A stretch of DNA of 64,000 nucleotides from Rhododendron vialii (lineage: Eukaryota > Streptophyta > Magnoliopsida > Ericales > Ericaceae): positions 14,837,001 through 14,901,000 of the forward strand of contig NC_080563.1 in the NCBI RefSeq assembly GCF_030253575.1, in the 5' to 3' direction. The notes beneath the pieces were generated by a model. The model searched no databases and was not told the DNA's origin. It worked only from the letters and a program-made list of their open reading frames with translations. This document shows, one piece after another, positions 11,416 to 22,439 of the stretch. A program made the position numbers and the translations under genes. Positions within the stretch are counted from its first letter, which is position 1. Every line of letters begins with the position of its first letter.

Positions 11416-11579
11416 ACGTGGCGCCATCTCAACACAAGTACGACTGCATGCCAAACAAGTGGCAGTAACCGTTGCCTCCGCCTCCAAGGTCGTCTTATCC
11501 AATGATGCAGTAATGGCCAAGATAGAATAATCTTCCAACCGTGGCCCGCCCTCCAGCATTTTCAGAGTGTATATATAAA
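11416..11579 (+). promoter_or_regulatory. Candidate LEA promoter: ABRE core and TATA box
   Basis: ACGTGGC at 11416-11422 is the abscisic-acid response element core, and TATATAAA at 11572-11579 is a good TATA box 126 bp before the LEA start codon. A GCATGC core resembling the seed RY motif lies near 11446. ABA and seed control fits group-1 LEA genes. Use of these sites here is inferred. Confidence 0.5.
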
Positions 11580-11704
11580 TGCACGTACAGGCGTTTAAGA
11601 ACTCCATATTGAAGCGAAGTTGATATTCCATTAGAGGCCTAAATTGAAAGTGTTAATTTCTGATCATTTTAGTTGCTGTGATTTAGAGAGAGAGAGAGAG
11701 AGAG

Positions 11705-12205
11705 ATGCATTCCGCAAAGGAGAAGATAAGCAACATGGCCAGTGCTGCCAAGGCGCACGTTGACATCTCCAAAGCCAAAGTCGATGAGAAGGTTCCTCTC
11801 TAGCTAGCTCATTAGTACTATATATATGTTCAATATTGAATGTCATATATATATATATGCGCACACACGGTCAGAATCAAGTCAGGAGGTCCCCATTTCT
11901 CATATTTCCCGATTGAATTTCGATGATCTGAGCCGCTCAATGTGATCAGAATGTGATTTTAAGGGTACCATCATGAAATCATCAAAAAAAATGACTAGGA
12001 AGGGCTTGATCTGAACAGTTTTTTTTTGAATGGTTCAGAAAAAAACTGCTCAGATCAAGCCTTTCCCGGTCATTTTTTGCTGATTTCTCGATTAATTTCC
12101 TTAAAATCACATTCTGAACACATCGAGCGGCTCGGATCATCGAAATTCAATCGGGAAATGGGAGGTGCGGACGGGTGCGGACCGTAAGAGTGTGGACTAG
12201 ATCCG

Positions 12206-12267
<62 letters not shown>

Positions 12268-12933
12268 TGAGTAGCTGATTCAGCTTACTCACATTTTGAT
12301 TGATTTCGTACAATTTCAAACAAACTTCCAGTCATTCGGGATTTAATTTACATGTGGCAAATTTCTTGTGGGCAGCTTACATTTCGACTCTTATCAATTT
12401 CTTATGTGTGCAAGGGTGGGGCTATACTTGGGCCATAAGGGGCCCAGCCCTACCCATTTTCAAATTTTCTACTATGAGGTATATATAAGTCATTTTTTTG
12501 CTATAAATTTGTATGTTAAGTCTCTTTTTAAGTTATGGTTAAATTTAGATAATTTTATATCACCTTATGAAATTTTGCGAATTAAGTTCATAGCCAAGAA
12601 ATATTTCAAGCGGATTTTTTTGTTCTTTGGTGAAATAATTTGTAGGTGGAGAAAGCAACAGCTAGATCAAAGGAAGGGAAGCATGTAGCTGAGGAGCAAA
12701 GGAAAGCCAAGGAGGCTGAAGCCAAGATGAGGCTTCACGAGGAAAAGGCGGAGCACGCGGCCGAGAAGTTCCAAGGCAAGCACTCCCACCTCCTTCACGG
12801 CCACCATCAGCCGGTGGTTGGAACTCATGACCACCATCAGCCGGTCGCTGGAACTGCGGCCCCTGGGACCACGGTTCCAACTAACCCTCTAGGAGGACAC
12901 ACTACTGGACATCATCATAACAAGTACGTGTAG
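11705..12933 (+). CDS. Late embryogenesis abundant protein, LEA_1 group (124 aa, two exons)
   Basis: Exon 1 is 11705-11791 (MHSAKEKISNMASAAKAHVD...KVDEK), followed by a GT donor. Exon 2 is 12646-12933 after TTTGTAG, ending in TAG at 12931-12933. The joined frame gives 124 residues. The N-terminus matches the LEA_1 family (MQSAKEKISDMAS in Arabidopsis LEA4-1), followed by a lysine/alanine/glutamate-rich amphipathic stretch (EEQRKAKEAEAKM), then a histidine/glycine-rich tail with two HHQPV(V/A)GT repeats. Such proteins are disordered in solution, fold into helices on drying, and protect proteins and membranes during seed maturation and dehydration. Length and intron position are normal. The GA-rich 5' leader (11689-11704) and a GA microsatellite just after the stop are typical plant untranslated regions. 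The 854-bp intron contains a fold-back element. The gene appears intact. Confidence 0.93.
11862..12195. mobile_element. Fold-back (long inverted repeat) element in LEA intron
   Basis: The left arm (about 11891-12030) and right arm (about 12040-12162) are near-reverse complements. For example CCCGATTGAATTTCGATGAT on the left pairs with ATCATCGAAATTCAATCGGG on the right, and GCTTGATCTGA near 12010 pairs with TCAGATCAAGC near 12050. The loop is only about ten bases, so the transcript could form a hairpin of well over 100 bp. The outer 30 bp match less well and target duplications are not clear. Confidence 0.8.
12206..12262. repeat. (TA)n microsatellite in LEA intron
   Basis: An almost uninterrupted run of TA dinucleotides directly after the fold-back element. 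Confidence 0.9.
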
Positions 12934-12940
12934 GTTCTCT

Positions 12941-12942
<2 letters not shown>

Positions 12943-12980
<38 letters not shown>
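12943..12980. repeat. (GA)n microsatellite in LEA 3' region
   Basis: About 19 GA units immediately after the LEA stop codon, probably within the 3' untranslated region. Confidence 0.9.
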
Positions 12981-12982
<2 letters not shown>

Positions 12983-13494
12983 GGTTATTGTTTTCGTTGT
13001 TTTGGTTTTCCTTTGAATGTCGGGTTGGGTGTTTGTTGGTATGTTCATCAATTATCAGTTTATGGATTGGGTGCCTTGTTGAGTTTGTACCAAAAACAGA
13101 ACAAGTATGAAGTGATAATGTATATGTGTGGAATGGGTGATGTGTTCTTGGTCGTAACTTAGGGTGGTTGTGGACCAATGAATTTGCATTTAGTGTTAGC
13201 ATCAAACTTTCGTGAATTATTGATTTTTTTCGACGAGAGAAATCGGAAAAGTAAATTACATACTCCAATGGTTTCACCCATTTAGAGGAGTATCTAGACA
13301 CTCCCTTGTATAGATAGAATCCGGTACGAGTACACATTACAAGGTGGGGAGATTGTGAGAACCCACTTGTGGTATAAGTTCCACGTCGGGTAGCCTTAAG
13401 GTAAGGCCCACCAGCTACTGTATAACTTGAGGTTAACCTTTTGAGTCACATGATTAGGCGAATGGTTAGTAAGACTAAGGCGGGTCACTACAAT
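12981..13494. other. LEA 3' flank and LTR-like remnant
   Basis: The first part is likely LEA 3' untranslated region. Around 13350-13480 the sequence (TGTGAGAACCCACTTGTGG...) resembles the start of plant LTRs, but no pair, polypurine tract or target duplication is visible, so this is only a possibility. Confidence 0.3.
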
Positions 13495-13625
13495 AATAAC
13501 TTACAGCAAGATTACCTCGGGATCCGGCTTGGACCGCATATAACAGCATCCTTAAAATACTCTTGAAAACATGTCCTCAAATCAATCCTGGCTTATATTC
13601 ATGTCCCTCTTCCACTACAAAGGTG
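13495..13625 (-). pseudogene. Short Hsp70-like fragment (copy IV)
   Basis: Bases 13498-13535 closely match the exon/donor junction of Hsp70-like copy III near 23087-23122 (shared core GCAAGATTACCTCG, which is the donor GAG|GTAATC in reverse). 13562-13620 also matches 23215-23270 after an internal loss. It is too short to be functional. Confidence 0.5.
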
Positions 13626-15007
13626 TATATGATAAATTAAACCCGAGCTTGATAATAGTTTAAGTTGTGAACGTGATAGGTCGAAATATAATTTGAACAC
13701 AGAAAGCGATCGACCCTATTTAAAAATAAGTCAAATAATGAGTTTTCAAGATTTATTGAAAAGTTAAACGAGTGTTCGTGCTTAGCTTGAATTCGCGCGT
13801 TCAACAATTTTATAAATGTATACGAACCTAACTAACTCAATAATCAAGAAGCTTAAAACAATTAACTTAGACATGTGCAGGTAAATACTCCAACGAAAAG
13901 CTAATGCAAAATAACAACTTCAACTGTGAATACCAACTGCTTTAGTTTTTTTTTTTCCAACCGATAACAGATGATATTATAATTCCAACCAAATATTACA
14001 TGCATCAAGATGAAAACTCATCCTTAGAAAAAAGACCAAATAACCAAGACGGCGAGGGTTTATCCCACAGACTATAGTCCAAACCAACTAAACCTTTTCT
14101 TGTAGAAACAAGAAACAAACCAAAACAACCCAACTCCAGTCAAGAGAAAAACTCACGGTAAGAAACCAGAGAGAAAACCTCCACAAAAGGGAGAAGAAGA
14201 AGTAAAGGCTCGCAAACCAACAAGAAAATAAAAAAAATCTCGCCATCATCATCCACCAATATAGATCTCCAACTCTAGCGATCCAATCATGCACAAAAGC
14301 TTTGCACCCACAGCTGCACATCTAAATCGCACCATCAGAGATGAATCACTGGCGAACGGCGAATATGATGGAGGAGGCCCGACAATAGAAGAACCGGGGA
14401 GGCCAAGGTGTCGGGAGGCATGAGAGGAGGATGGTGGTGGAGAGTGATGAAACAAAATAAAACATGATTTCTATTACTTATCAAAAAATAAAAAAAATTC
14501 TATTGACTCCTTTAAGAAACAAAATAAAACAATAGGTTAACATGATATTGCTTTGACCCATTTATTATCCCTTGTAAATTAGTAGTATTTTTATTATTTG
14601 CTAATTAAAAAGACTTAGTATAAGTTGTAAATATGTTTGGTGTAGCTTTTTACAAATTTGAATAGAAGTTAAAACTATTTGGTTGAATAAGTTACAGAAT
14701 GGATAATTAGATCTAAATTATCATCAAGGCTTATATATAGGTAGTATGAAATCAAAGCGTTTTTGGTCCATCTATAACTTTGTCAAATTTAAATAAGTTA
14801 AAAAAGGCTATAAATTGAAATTAAAATAATCTCAAATTCAAAGTCAAATAAGCTACAGAAATAACATAAGTAATTATCTACAATTACTATCAAAACACTT
14901 TTTGCTAATATTTTAAATAAATAAACAAATAAAATCACTTTGTAAGTGCTTTTAAACGGACTTTTATTATCTCCCAAAAGGCTATCCCTGATTCCCTCCT
15001 ACAGGGA
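13626..15007. other. Intergenic spacer
   Basis: AT-rich. A weak reverse-strand open stretch lies at 14240-14455 (proline/serine rich start) with no recognisable domain. No RNA gene seen. Confidence 0.4.
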
Positions 15008-15864
15008 CTGCCCTCCAGTTTGGTTCAGGGTCATTTGTGGGCCCTTTTTGAGCTCAGAATGATGATCAAACCTGTTTTTTTTTTAGAGCTCAAAATTATT
15101 GGCCATGTGAAAAAATTTATGTTGATCGGATACCGTTTGATAGGGTTTTCAACTGCATTAAGATTTAGATAAATGTGTTAATGCGTAGCAATCCAATGTT
15201 GCACATTTTTTTTTTTACAAGATTAATGCATTTCAAAATTACATCCAACGGTATCTGATTAACGTGATTTTTAATTGGAAAAATTTCAAAATGGCACCTG
15301 AACTTTGTACCAAATGTCACAGAGACACCTGAATTTAAGTTTATTTCAATTAAATACCTGTACTAACAAAATCCGCAAATTTAGATCCCCGCCGTTATAC
15401 TCCGTCTCAAAAATTGCTGATAAGGCATCTTCAACCCGTTTAAGTTGCCACATTGCACATATTTCCAACAGGGGACGATGGACCCAAGCGAAACCCATCA
15501 TTAGAAGTATGCCGAGTAGAAAGAAGAACTGGGTTTGGGCAAAAAAACATGTACAATGAGGCAACTTAAACGGGTTGGAGATGCCATGTCAGCAATTTTT
15601 GGGACGTAGTATAACGGCGGTGGTCTAAATTTGGGAATTTTGTTTGTATATGTATTTAATTGAAATAAACTTAAGTTCAGGTGTCTAAATTTGAGAATTT
15701 TGTTAGTACAGGTGTTTAATTGAAATAAACTTAAGTTCAGGTGTCTCTGTGACATTTGGTGCAAAGTTTATGTGTCATTTTGAAATTTTTCCTTTTTAAT
15801 TGGTCATTATTGTGGACTCGAAAATAGTCCACAAATCCCAAAGTGAGAACTAGACCGGAGGGAA
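15008..15864. mobile_element. Fold-back element split by a Mutator-type element
   Basis: The outer left arm (about 15008-15140) pairs with the outer right arm (about 15802-15864, plus 15240-15267 inside). For example CCCTCCAGTTTGG at the left faces CCGGAGGG at the right, and TTATTGGCCATGTGAAAAAA faces its complement around TTTTTAATTGG. Removing the 516-bp element at 15277-15792 and one copy of its 9-bp duplication restores a fold-back of about 330 bp. The outer boundaries are approximate. Confidence 0.6.
15277..15792. mobile_element. Mutator-type MITE, 516 bp, 9-bp target duplication
   Basis: The left end GGAAAAATTTCAAAATG (15277-15293) and the right end read in reverse are identical over 17 bp, and the inverted repeats continue for well over 100 bp in each arm. 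The 9-bp TTTTTAATT flanks both sides (15268-15276 and 15793-15801). Nine-base duplications and long inverted repeats indicate Mutator-type movement. No transposase. Part of the right arm is internally duplicated (TTAAGTTCAGGTGTCT occurs twice). Confidence 0.88.
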
Positions 15865-16479
15865 AGAAGTCACATCCTTCGCATACATGTGCTTGAGCGA
15901 GAGTGTGAAAACATGTTCGAAACACACTCCAATCTAATCTACTAAAATTCGTGAGGGCAATGATCGAAAATACGAGCATAGTACAAAAATTATGAGCGCA
16001 AGCACGAAATATTTTAAAGGATTATGCGATTAAGGTCCCTCCTATAATTGCTCAAGCTAACCCCAATTTCTTTTTTTACTTTTTTTTTTAATCAGCTAAA
16101 ACGCCTTTTCCTTTTTTACTTTATTTTGGTGAATAACCAACCCAAGGTCCAACTTGCAGAGAGGGCCAGAATTGTCAAAGCCCATGGCCCAGCGGGCTCC
16201 ACCGAGGCCTCACACCTACCAAACAAATCATTATTCCCTTCTTTCTTTCTCCCATTACCGTATCCCTCATGGCACATTTTGTCATTTCCACTTCCCCCAT
16301 TGACCGGTGCCCCACGTTAGCCGCGGAGGATTTGTCTTCCCCCACCCCCACCCCCACCCCCGTCGTCGTCTCCGTCTCTGTCCCCTTCGAAACTTCAGCT
16401 CGTTTCACGGAGGCGCAAAACCCCGTATCGTCATCGGTGACGTCACTCTCCGCCAATCAAGTCGTAATCTTCTTAACCC
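15865..16479. other. Spacer and candidate promoter region of HAIKU1-like locus
   Basis: No coding pattern recognised. The region is GC-richer from 16190, with a C-rich (CCCCCA)n run near 16340-16362. This could be the promoter of the downstream locus. Confidence 0.4.
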
Positions 16480-16874
16480 CCTTTTCATTTCTGTAGAGGG
16501 GAAAAAAAATTCGAAGCTTTAGGGTTTTGAAATAGGTGAGAGAACCAGTCAATTTTTGGGGGAAAAAAGTTGTTTCTTTGGAAAGTTTTGTTGCTCTGCT
16601 GATTGTGCGCTGCTGGAATTTCGAACTTCGTGACGGTATATGAACTGATTTGATCTAAGGTTTGGCGGAGCCGAGACAAGGGTATGCCTTTTCTGCTTCT
16701 TTATAATTTCCAATTTTAGGTTTGTTTCTGGTGCTGCTAAGCTTGATTCGTTCCGTGCTTTGATAAATGGTACAGTATAGAATTTGTGTGATTGAGAGGG
16801 GTTGGGGGGGGGGGGGTTGAGGAATTCAGTTTTTCGATTCTCAAGCTGTTTAAAGTTGAAGGCTTCCGTGGAAA
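16480..16874 (+). promoter_or_regulatory. Probable 5' leader of the HAIKU1-like locus
   Basis: T-rich leader sequence with TTAGGGTTTT near 16520 and a possible intron donor (AAGGGTATGCC) near 16678-16688. A G-run sits at about 16804-16816. This assignment rests on position upstream of the VQ-protein start and is tentative. Confidence 0.35.
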
Positions 16875-17054
16875 ATGGATAATAGGAATAAGCATAGTGA
16901 GCAATTGGGTGTGAACAAGATGGGGAAAAACATAAGAAAGAGCTCCCTGCACGAACCCAATTTCGTTTCAAACACGAATAGGCAGCAGCAGCAGCAGCAA
17001 CCACCACCTCAGCCTCAATGGAATCGAACCATTATCTCTTATAACGCTTACTAA
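16875..17054 (+). pseudogene. HAIKU1-like VQ protein, N-terminal fragment only (59 aa)
   Basis: The frame 16875-17054 starts MDNRNKHSEQLGVNKMGKNI and continues RKSSLHEPNF, a (Q)6 tract and PPPQPQ. This is the conserved N-terminus of HAIKU1/IKU1-type VQ proteins (LGVNKxGKxIRKSPLHQPNF), nuclear cofactors of WRKY factors acting in endosperm growth and seed size. In the family PQPQ is followed by VYNISKNDF and then the FxxxVQxLTG motif. Here the sequence departs right after PQPQ (WNRTIISYNAY, stop), and the VQ motif is not found in the next 600 bp. No splice donor stands at the break. The fragment may be a pseudogene, or may act as an upstream reading frame in the leader of the 17684 gene. Loss of the VQ motif would remove WRKY binding. 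Confidence 0.75.
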
Positions 17055-17683
17055 ACCTAGTAACCAGTCATTGTCTAGTTGTAATATGCATCTCACTGGA
17101 TTTGTGTTTAATTTGTTTGAAGTTGGTTATTCAAAATCCCTGTGTCATACTTCTGTGATCAATAACACTATTTTAACCCTACTTTTATTTTGCTTGCTTG
17201 TTTGGATATGTTTACTCGTTTCAGGGATCAAAATCTATAGTTTGTTTTATTTGTTTGAAGTTGGATCAGGGCCTTTGGAACTATTTATTTATTTTTGATC
17301 GGCAAGGGCCTTCGGAAATATTGCTTCAAGAGCTTTTGAATTTATATACTCATGCCCCTCAAGAAAGTTGGATTTTGTGCAAATTTTGGCATACTTTTTC
17401 TTCACATCTGTTTTGTTACTATTTGTTCTCCAAGACCTAATAAACCGCATAAACTGGACCATGTTGAAGTTACCAAACTGGACCGAAAACAAACTTGTCT
17501 AGTTTGATTTCGGTTTTATACATGACTATTATCCTTTGTCCCTATTTTTGATGGGTTAGAGCTAACTTTCAGTGGTAAGAAGAATTACCATATGTTTATA
17601 ATAAAACCACATTTTAGTAGGAATTGTTGTTAGACCCTCGTCATAAGAACTTATGAGTGCAAGTGCAGTAACCCCTATTTGAA
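17055..17683 (+). other. Region between VQ fragment and basic-protein gene (possible leader intron)
   Basis: T-rich, intron-like sequence ending in an AG acceptor (AAGTGCAG at about 17661-17668), just before the start codon at 17684. No peptide matches the missing part of HAIKU1. Confidence 0.4.
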
Positions 17684-18166
17684 ATGGAAAATTGGCAGAA
17701 TATGAATACTTTGGGAACGGAAATCAGTTTTGTAATGGAGCCTCGTGATGAAAGAGACCATGCAAAAAGCAATAATGACATTATGGCCCGTCGTTTGAAG
17801 AACCGAGAACGTCAACGAAGATACAGGGAACGAAAGCGTCTTGAAGCTGACATGAAGAAGGCACCTACCATAAACAGCTCAAAGCCACTGCACTTGGAGA
17901 TGCATGTGAATAGGATTCCCAACAACTTTGTAACCATTGTTCGTCGTCGGCGAGATTGGAAAAAAGATGCTAGAAGGGCCCATGCTGTTAAGGAACAAGA
18001 AGTCAAATTGAATAAAGTTGTTGTTGCTGGTTTTACCTCAGCCAATGAAAGCCAATTAACCTTGTTGCCCTCTGGATCTGAAGCAAACCAACCGATACAA
18101 AGTGAAAGAAGATTTACTCCTGGCAGAAGACATTGGAAAGCAGATGCAAGGAATAAGAAAAACTGA
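17684..18166 (+). CDS. Conserved basic plant protein of unknown function (160 aa)
   Basis: A single open frame begins MENWQNMNTLGTEISFVMEP and ends ARNKKN. Residues about 32-57 form a very basic run, ARRLKNRERQRRYRERKR, followed by LEADMKK. This looks like the basic region of a bZIP protein but has no leucine heptads after it. Two further basic blocks, RRRRDWKKDARRAH (near residue 86) and RRHWKADARNKK at the C-terminus, share a (D/H)WK(K/A)DAR core, as if repeated. I believe related proteins occur as unnamed genes across flowering plants, so this is likely a real gene. Nuclear location is inferred from the basic clusters. The start is supported by an AG acceptor 15 bases upstream and an in-frame stop before it. 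No known domain can be assigned. Confidence 0.7.
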   Translation: MENWQNMNTLGTEISFVMEPRDERDHAKSNNDIMARRLKNRERQRRYRERKRLEADMKKAPTINSSKPLHLEMHVNRIPNNFVTIVRRRRDWKKDARRAHAVKEQEVKLNKVVVAGFTSANESQLTLLPSGSEANQPIQSERRFTPGRRHWKADARNKKN

Positions 18167-19029
18167 AGTTGCTGCTCAATTTATTTTACGTGGGTAGGGT
18201 CAATGTTTACAGAAAGATGTAAAAATATCAACTGATTGCAGACTAGAAAACAACTAATTTGGTGTGAAGATGCCCAAGGTGGTAATCGTCGCTGAACTCA
18301 TGATGCTTTGGGGAGTATGGGGAAGCTTCGAGTACGAGATGTTAGCATTTCTATTCTTTTGATGACTTTCTACTTGCATGTGTGGTTCAGATATGTGGAG
18401 GTGATGAAGTCAACGACACGAGAAGTCAGATCTGTGGTTGGGAACCATTAGAGAAAATATGGTGTTGTAAGTTATGACATGGTGATGCTAGTAGGAGTAT
18501 TGCACTTTCATGCATGTCTGAAATCTCAACATTCCTGAACTTAATTCAAAAGCAGTGCTTCTGTGTTGTACATTTGCAAACTTAAGCTACTGACAGGTTT
18601 GTATGTACATAAATATGTTAGAAAGTTGATGATTGACTGATGAACTCTATGACATCTTTTTGCATTTGCATCTTGTTACAATCATTATTCAGAAAATTTT
18701 CAGAGATTCGGAAACTTTTGAGAGAAGTGTTTTCCAGTCTATCCGCTTGAATAGAAATCCTGGGAGCACTAGCAGTGTGGTGGATGTAGTCATTGATACA
18801 CGAGATTACCCACCATAACTGTAAAAACAGGGACACGGGGATGAGAAATGGTTGTTAATACTTGTGGTGGGAATGAGAAATGGTTGTTAATACTTGTGGT
18901 GATGATTCTTTCTGTGAAAGTTAGAACCAACAGTATTCGTGTTGTCTGTGCTTTCATACTCGGAAAACATTTGGTCCATGTATCTTCTATGCTTGATCAC
19001 TCTTGTTCAAATCCAAAGCTATAGATGTG
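18167..19029. other. 3' flank of the basic-protein gene
   Basis: Likely 3' untranslated and downstream sequence. An imperfect 40-bp direct repeat (GGGGATGAGAAATGGTTGTT... and GGGAATGAGAAATGGTTGTT...) lies at about 18838-18900. No further gene recognised. Confidence 0.4.
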
Positions 19030-19265
19030 TTTTAGGCTCTATTTGAAACCTAAAGAAAATGGGGGAAAAGAAAGAAAAATAAAAATAAAAATCATTGATG
19101 GTTGTTTGGTTCCTATTCTAAGGTAAAGGAAAAATTTAGTAAGGAAAAGTTTTAGGCTCTATTTGGAACCTAAGGAAAATGGGGGGAACAGAGAAAAATA
19201 AAATAAATTCCTTGATGGTTGTTTGGTTCCTATATTCTAAGAAAAAGGAAAATAAATTGGGAAAT
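19030..19265. repeat. 120-bp tandem duplication
   Basis: TTTTAGGCTCTATTTG starts both units (19030 and 19150) and GATGGTTGTTTGGTTCC recurs in both. The units have diverged by several substitutions and small indels. Confidence 0.8.
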
Positions 19266-19289
19266 AAAAGTTTAGTTTTTTATTTATAT

Positions 19290-20640
19290 GATTGTTGTCT
19301 CTAGAAACAACCAAAACTAATGGAAACTGGGGTACTTATTTTTAAAGTTAGTATCACAATTCAAAAAACTATCGGGTTGGATTCTTTTTATTTATAATTT
19401 GGATTCTTTTTATTTATAATTCTCACCCTTTACCTTTTCGACGATATAATCCAACCCCTCAAATAAGTTTTTTTAATTTTTTAATTGAACCCCGGTGTGC
19501 CCCCATCCATATCTAACTTGTACCCGGGTGTCCCTAGTGTGTCCCTGCTTAAAATTTACGAAAATTAATTGGAAATGCCACAAGGAATGTCCCATGTGTC
19601 CCCAGCGTGCAAAATTAATTGGAAATTCCACATGGCCTGTCCAATGCGTGTCTCTGGCGCGCCCGCATCCAACTCAGACAAGACAATAACTTAGGCGTGT
19701 TGATGCTTTACAATTTCTATTGCCCCATATTTTCTTCTAAAAAAAAATAGACAGAGAGCATACATCAACATGTAGTCAGATTAGTAGTAAAAAAAAGAAG
19801 AGTACAGTAAAAGATAATGGCACACCACCAAATGGAAGTTTTTTGCAAAAGTAGACAGGCTTGCAAATTTGCAAAAATCTATGGTACGTGAAATATTGTA
19901 ACCGCACAGATATACAACTCCAATTGCAGATTTTTACAAGACATACCCAATTTAAAGGCGTATAGACCAAGAGAGCCTTGACGTGAGGAGCAACTTCCCC
20001 AAGTTGACTGAAAATATAACCAAAATTACCAGTCGCTGGCTACCCAAAAATGGAGCTTTTCCAGACTTGAAAGAATTTCACCAGATTACCCCCATACTCA
20101 AAGGTGGTCAGGTTAGCAGCAGAAAGCCCAATCTCGATTACCTCATAAAGATAGGAGTGAACAAACACTTAATCTGGTAACAAGAAGGCTACACCTCTCC
20201 AAATTTGTAGACTCCAGGTCCAAGCAGGAAGAGAGAATTGGCTGCAAGTCACTTTGGGTTAAAGGTAGTAACTTCTTGTGTTTCTTCTCGATAGATTTGT
20301 AAGCAGCATACTTGTAAAGAAAGTGGATACATTAAAAATTAAGCTTCAGATTTTCAACACCCATTCTAACAGCAAACAAATCCATCAACCTATCTCACAA
20401 GAAAATTCTCTTCCAAGGCAGAAGGAGATATCCCCTAATTGACAGTATCCTAGTGCCACCATAACTATTCAAGATTTAATATACTATTTCAACAAACGGG
20501 TGCGTTAATATATGATAATTATCTGCCCACGTCAAAGTTTAGGTTGAGTTCAAGACTCGAAAAGTAAAATTACAAAAGGCAAGTCAGATTGATTTTCTTT
20601 TTCTTTTTCTTTTAATAGCCGGAAGCATGGTCGACCTAGG
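19290..20640 (-). pseudogene. F-box/FBD/LRR copy A, fragmentary
   Basis: Read on the reverse strand, 20580-19990 matches the leucine-rich part of copy C, including the SAANLTTFEYGG counterpart around 20120, but with many indels. 19960-19820 matches copy C exon 2 (the QLELYICAVTIFHV-like block). Flanking sequence 19290-19745 also matches the flank of copy C (26570-26935), so the whole is a segmental duplication. The F-box start is missing, and no long frame survives. Nothing suggests it is expressed as a protein. Confidence 0.65.
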
Positions 20641-22439
20641 GGCCTCCTAGCCACCCATGCCTAGGGTTTAGGGTCTAGGCATTGATTAGGTGTTTTGTAC
20701 ATTAGTCGGGGATTAATCGCCTAGTCGGCGGCTCTATTTGTAATTTTAAAAAGTATTAGGGTTACGTGTGTCATATTTGGTCAAGTGTTATATTAACAAA
20801 CACAAAATATATATGATAGTCTTATGTCATGTCTCACTCAAATTTTAGGAGATGTGAGGAGATATTCTTTTGAAAAGATTTAAAAAAAAAAACCCTGACT
20901 AATCTCTAGGTCCCGATTTGACTCCCAACTAGTAGGCCTAGGTGCAAATAGCCTATCTTCCTTCCGACTAGCACCTAGCGATTTTTAGCACATAGTGTTA
21001 CGATGTTCTGGAATCATAAAAATCCAGTATTACTTTAGAAATGAGTGTGGGAACAAAGGCTCCTTCTAATAATTGGTTCACATAATGACCTACGCAATTG
21101 ATTACTTTGCTTTGGACGAAGCAGATTCACGTTAACGATATTGCATGAGAAAACATGATGGGAAATCATGAGCCATCTTCTGTTATTTGCCAAGCTGCAC
21201 TGACTTCTCTCTTTATCACCTTTATTCTCAGTGAATCATTCTTTACTCCAAGAATTTGTTTATAGTAACCAAACAAAAACTATCCCACATTCTGGCACTG
21301 ACCAGATATTTGTTGAAGGACTTCTTAGCATTATCTCACCTCAACTTTATTTCCAATTTCAGCTTCACACGTTCTGCTGCTTCTGCATCTCGTCCTCCAG
21401 AGGCCGCTTCTCTTAGTACATTCCTGCAACAAGTTGATCATTCATAAATGAAAACTGTTTAACAAAAACAGGCTTAAATAAACCCAACGGGTTGAGTTCA
21501 CAATTAAATTTTCCGTGAATATATGGGTACCGGCTAAAAAGTTGCTTGTCACCGGACCGGATTAATTAATGCAAGGATCAATATGTTCTCGTCAAAATTC
21601 CCCAAAAATTCTTGTTTAGTCACCCTCTTGTGGGATTCCCACAATGTGAGTTTTTTTTATCTTTTTTAATTTTTATTTTTTCATGTTTTTATATGAACAA
21701 GAGCAAATATCAATATTTCCGCAACATGTAAGACAAGAAGAGAACGTATATATATCTTCAATATGTCAGGAAAAGTTGACCTCGCAATACAAATTAGTAG
21801 TTCAGCATATCATCCCAGAGTGCAACATAAATGCCATATGCAAAATTAATCAACACCCTAGGAAGCACAGACACGTGCAGAGTGTGTGTCTGAATGGTCA
21901 AACGGTTCAGATACTCCTACGGTCCATGGATACTCCAAGCTAAAAGAACACCTCTACTTGCACCAAATCCGGACGAGATAACACTAAACACCCCCAAAAT
22001 CAAAAGATAGGCAATCCTACACTAAAAATCCACAAGTTAAAAAGCAAAAATCCACAAAATCCCTTCTCACGACAAAAACAAATTTCCTAGAAAATAGAAA
22101 TGTTGTCTTTGTAGAACGAAAAAATTTTACTTCCCGTCTTAGCTAGCAGGCATTTATTTTCCACAGGATGATGAAACAATAGCAATTTTTAACAAATGTC
22201 CACGAACCAAATTAAGACTACTAAGAAAAAGAACACCCCAGAAATGGTACATTGAATGAAAGATACAGCCAAATATACAATCAAAGCATTAGTTTGCAAC
22301 CATAAGCTATACTAGCATATAAGGCACAAATGATGGAACTACCATAAAAACTCTGAGGAAAATTCTCTCTGAAGAATTCCAGGCAGTCACATACACAGGA
22401 AAAGATCTAGGAAACAGTCAACTGCCTTGCTATTTCAAC
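20641..22439. other. Intergenic spacer
   Basis: 20650-20990 has repeated CCTAG/CTAGG motifs facing each other at its two ends, possibly an old hAT-like MITE. A weak reverse-strand exon-like stretch (REAASGGRDAEAAERVKLK) ends in a possible donor near 21340. Otherwise nothing recognised. Confidence 0.35.

Noticed and set aside
15305..15764. Two open frames with similar peptides on opposite strands
   Set aside because: They are the two inverted arms of the 516-bp Mutator-type element, not genes.
16175..17007. Reverse-strand frames over the HAIKU1-like region
   Set aside because: They overlap the + strand VQ-family frame and its leader, and show no recognisable protein.
20641..20990. CCTAG/CTAGG-rich stretch as a MITE
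   Set aside because: Facing motifs exist, but terminal repeats and flanking duplication could not be defined.
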